From positions 1 through 63,162 of the forward strand of contig CAKJZO010000009.1 of assembly GCA_918298275.1 (NCBI GenBank): 63,162 bases of DNA, in the 5' to 3' direction. This stretch comes from Spirochaetota bacterium. Its GTDB lineage: Bacteria; Spirochaetota; Spirochaetia; Sphaerochaetales; Sphaerochaetaceae. The position numbers were made by a program, and so were the translations under genes. Shown piece after piece: positions 61,140 to 63,162 of this stretch (its first letter is position 1; the number at the start of each line of letters is the position of its first letter). The notes below the pieces were generated by a model. That model worked only from the letters and a program-made list of their open reading frames with translations, was not told where the DNA came from and ran no database searches.

Positions 61140-61727
61140 ATGAAGAAGATTTTATCTGTTTTCATTACAATTCTCCTCGTTTCATGTGCGCTTTTTGCCA
61201 AGGGCGAAATCAAGGTGCAGTCCCTGGTCAAGGGCTATACGCTCGATCAGGCCAATACGGACAGCGCAGGTGGACTCTACAGGCTCTGTGTCAACGGCGG
61301 TGACAATGCAGCAGAAGCCAGCAACTACATTCTTGTAGATGCCGACATCTCAAGAGAGAATGTCATCGTTGATTTCATGATTAAGCAGCAGCAGACCACA
61401 ATGACCAACGAGTCAATCACCATCTCTGTCGAGGCAGGCCAGCTTTCCTACAAAGACTATGCTTCCAATGAAGTTTACTCCACCACCGAGTTCTTCTTCA
61501 CTGCAATCGGTGATCCCTCTGTCAGTGAGGATTACCTTGAGGTTGTTTCCGAGACTCCGGAGGATAATACTCTGATTCTCTCCCTCAGGTACAAGGACTC
61601 GTCATTGGCTGTTGCCAGAGGAACCACAATCGCAACCTTCACCGCCAACTGGGAAAGAAACGCGGATCTTATTGAGCATCCGGGCACATATTCAGCTGAT
61701 CTGACGCTCAAATACGTTGTAAACTAA
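61140..61727 (+). CDS. small exported beta-sandwich-like protein (family member 2)
   Basis: A 195-residue exported protein with a signal peptide ending LFA (about residue 20). The mature region is beta-rich and Ser/Thr/Asp-rich. The C-terminus FTANWERNADLIEHPGTYSA followed by DLTLKYVVN resembles the protein at 48990. No known domain is recognised. The start is fixed by the promoter (61090-61118) and the signal peptide. It is the first of three adjacent genes for exported proteins; the next starts 44 bases downstream with its own promoter-like element. Confidence 0.72.
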   Translation: MKKILSVFITILLVSCALFAKGEIKVQSLVKGYTLDQANTDSAGGLYRLCVNGGDNAAEASNYILVDADISRENVIVDFMIKQQQTTMTNESITISVEAGQLSYKDYASNEVYSTTEFFFTAIGDPSVSEDYLEVVSETPEDNTLILSLRYKDSSLAVARGTTIATFTANWERNADLIEHPGTYSADLTLKYVVN

Positions 61728-61737
61728 TCGACTTTCC

Positions 61738-61766
61738 TTGACTTGTATCGCAAAAGCCTCAATAAT
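61738..61766 (+). promoter_or_regulatory. possible promoter very close to the 61772 start
   Basis: TTGACT (61738-61743) and AATAAT (61761-61766), spacer 17 bases. The predicted start is near 61773, at the ATG itself, implying a leaderless message if used. Confidence 0.5.
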
Positions 61767-61771
61767 TAAGT

Positions 61772-62257
61772 ATGAGAAAACGCTTTCTTGTATTGTTATT
61801 CATTGTTTTTGCACTTTTCACCCCGCTTTTTGCGGATGTATACAAACAGGAGATCGTTCTCATAGCCGTGGTTCCTCCGGCATCGGAGGTCCAGCAGGTG
61901 ATTTCCACCGACAATCCCATTGCAATCGCCAATGCCATTGAAGATCTCTACACCGACAACGGCGTTGTCATCAACCTCATCAACATGTCTCCGGATGTCC
62001 TGGATCAGGTCATGGGTACCTGCATCCACAAGATCGCCGAGGAGATCAACCGCGGCGCCTTCTATCATGGCAGCACGGCCGGAGTTCTGATCCGCACCAG
62101 CAGCAGTCAGTTCAAGATCTCCCAGGATGGTGTTGCCTATACTGCTCTGGATGTTCACGGCCAAACCGAAATCCGTACGATAATCAAATCCCTTATACAG
62201 GATTACAACATCGACCACATCGATTACGCTGCCTCTATTGTCAAGACAGCGCACTGA
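61772..62257 (+). CDS. small exported protein, unknown function
   Basis: A 161-residue exported protein with signal peptide ending LFA (about residue 21). The mature part is mixed alpha/beta: a helix-rich middle (about 45-95) and short strands near the end (KISQDGVAYTALDVHG, IDYAASIV). It lacks the C-terminal W motif of its neighbours, so it is a companion rather than a clear family member. No ribosome binding site is visible; the only start compatible with the signal peptide is ATG 61772, which suggests leaderless translation or coupling to the upstream gene (44 bases away). Confidence 0.68.
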   Translation: MRKRFLVLLFIVFALFTPLFADVYKQEIVLIAVVPPASEVQQVISTDNPIAIANAIEDLYTDNGVVINLINMSPDVLDQVMGTCIHKIAEEINRGAFYHGSTAGVLIRTSSSQFKISQDGVAYTALDVHGQTEIRTIIKSLIQDYNIDHIDYAASIVKTAH

Positions 62258-62484
62258 CCGTTTTTCAAATATAAACATTTTTATCATCTTCTCTCCTTAG
62301 TAAAAGAAAAGAAATATTGCTCATTTCTTTGCTCAATTTTCATCGCAAATCGGGGGTGAAAACATCAAATAGGGCTCTCAAAGGGGCATTTTGTCCCTCC
62401 GAACGGGTTCTTCAGAGGTCAGTGTGACTGCTACGCTTTAAGTGTAAGGAAAAACAAAACACACCACCGCCGAAGGAGAAAACG

Positions 62485-62979
62485 ATGATGAAGAAGATGA
62501 CAGTAGCAATGATGATGATCCTGGTCGCAGCCCTCTGCTGCTTCGCCGAGACCCACACAATCGTGATCGTCTCCAAAGTCGAGAAAGTCGATGCACAGTA
62601 TGTCATCAGAAACAACGAGACCGGAGCGGTTGGCGCTTCCGTCGTCTACACCACAGGCGAGATCGCAAAGCACGATGTATCAACATCCTTCGACATCATC
62701 CACGCCATCGACTGCAACGGACAGAATAGCGTTCACTTCACAGTTTCTGCAACAGAGCTGAGAGCCAGAGTCAACGGCAAGAGCTACAGCACAAACGGCG
62801 TTTCCATCCTGGTTGATGGTCAGCATCACGGCGAGCAGGTAAGCTTCGTAAGGACCACCAATTGCGTAGTCGCAGCCGGCGAGGTCGTCGAGTCCTTCGA
62901 GGTCATCTGGCCGACCAATGCAAACCTGGTGGATGCAGTCTACGAGGCATGCGTGACCCTCACAGCAACAGCACTCTGA
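62485..62979 (+). CDS. small exported beta-sandwich-like protein (family member 3)
   Basis: A 164-residue exported protein with a signal peptide ending CFA (about residue 20). The mature part is strand-rich with Ser/Thr/Val alternation; its end FEVIWPTNANLVDAVYEACV resembles the C-terminal motif of the proteins at 48990 and 61140 (W, L, Y-x-A-x-V). Two Met codons begin the frame (62485, 62488); GGAG is seven bases upstream of the first. It is followed by a strong terminator. The 227 bases upstream (62258-62484) have no gene and no clear promoter. Confidence 0.72.
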   Translation: MMKKMTVAMMMILVAALCCFAETHTIVIVSKVEKVDAQYVIRNNETGAVGASVVYTTGEIAKHDVSTSFDIIHAIDCNGQNSVHFTVSATELRARVNGKSYSTNGVSILVDGQHHGEQVSFVRTTNCVVAAGEVVESFEVIWPTNANLVDAVYEACVTLTATAL

Positions 62980-63015
62980 TAAAGAATTTGAAATTGGGTT
63001 AATAGAAATAAAACT

Positions 63016-63060
63016 GAAGGCCATCGGGTTTCCTCCTTCCCCGGTGGCCTTCTTCTTTTT
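63016..63060 (+). terminator. intrinsic terminator after the last secreted gene
   Basis: GAAGGCCATCGGG and CCGGTGGCCTTC form a long stem followed by TTCTTTTT. It is also positioned beside the stop of the convergent MATE gene. Confidence 0.85.
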
Positions 63061-63162
63061 ACTCTAGTCCGTGGACCCAGTCGGATCTGAGCATGTAGAC
63101 AAGGAAGATAATAGAGGAGATTGTCCAGGTGATGGGGTAGGCGGCGAACACCAGTTCTATGG
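63059..63162 (-). CDS. MATE-family exporter, C-terminal fragment
   Basis: The last 34 complete codons of a leftward gene entering from the right edge: IELVFAAYPITWTISSIIFL and then VYMLRSDWVHGLE before TAA (63059-63061). This is the end of the last membrane span and tail of MATE exporters, where a conserved Pro-x-x-Trp segment is followed by a short basic or hydrophilic end. The rest is outside the window, so the family call rests on about 34 residues. Confidence 0.7.
   Translation of the reverse strand, partial: IELVFAAYPITWTISSIIFLVYMLRSDWVHGLE

Noticed and set aside
1-63162. CRISPR array, insertion sequence or transposase
   Set aside because: No regularly spaced repeats, transposase motifs or terminal inverted repeats were seen on either strand.

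Overview
The window looks like chromosomal DNA of a Gram-negative spirochaete, most likely a host-associated relative of Sphaerochaeta or Treponema. This is inferred from the signal peptides (many substrate-binding proteins begin MKK...VFA followed by an Ala/Gly/Glu-rich stretch), outer-membrane beta-barrels beside lipoproteins, BspA/InlB-type lipoproteins and moderate GC. No 16S rRNA or phylogenetic test is available here. No insertion sequence, prophage, CRISPR array or replication origin was seen.

Layout. 1-9.3 kb: the end of radA, then housekeeping genes (TraB-like, a zinc protease-like protein, ygiQ-nagA-pepD, a GH63/trehalase-like protein, and a TerB-DnaJ gene with an apparent frameshift). 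9.3-11.9 kb: the dnaX-ebfC-recR operon. 12-16 kb: an iron-type ABC importer. 16.1-17.1 kb: a possible HATPase-like/STAS pair. 17.1-17.4 kb: SRP RNA directly behind tRNA-Ser(GGA). 17.5-24 kb: GH5, Mpg, PrsW, an M42 peptidase, two lipoproteins and an XRE-TPR regulator. 24-24.7 kb: four tRNAs, giving all four serine isoacceptors plus an unusual Arg(GCG) within the window. 24.8-30.1 kb: an XRE regulator fused to a complete superoxide-reductase domain, a lipoprotein/outer-membrane-protein pair, and a DUF6442-like/XRE module with a doubled palindromic operator. 30.1-38.4 kb: metabolic genes (glycerate kinase, YigZ, aldo/keto reductase, deoC with a thymidine-kinase-like gene, aminotransferase, queuosine-precursor transporter). 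38.4-48.9 kb: a starch/maltodextrin locus read leftward (flavodoxin, pullulanase, starch-module lipoprotein, malE, malF, malG, alpha-amylase). 49-51.4 kb: a small secreted protein, MATE exporter and membrane protein. 51.6-61 kb: an enlarged oligopeptide transporter followed by a ROK regulator. 61.1-63 kb: three more small secreted proteins, then the tail of another MATE exporter.

How the parts fit. The starch locus would trim alpha-glucans with two lipoprotein hydrolases and a multi-module binding lipoprotein and import the products through MalEFG. Its ATPase is not encoded here. In all three importers (iron-type, Mal, Opp) a strong RNA hairpin separates the binding-protein gene from the permease gene, which should give more binding protein than permease. 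Many promoters can be read by eye, nearly all with a 17-base spacer, which fixes several start codons.

Most interesting candidates: the dispersed family of small exported proteins (49 kb and 61-63 kb) that appear to share a C-terminal motif; the XRE-superoxide reductase fusion; the doubled operator of the DUF6442-like/XRE module; the roughly 350-residue insertion in OppD; and a promoter whose transcript would begin with a terminator-like hairpin (6.95-7.02 kb).
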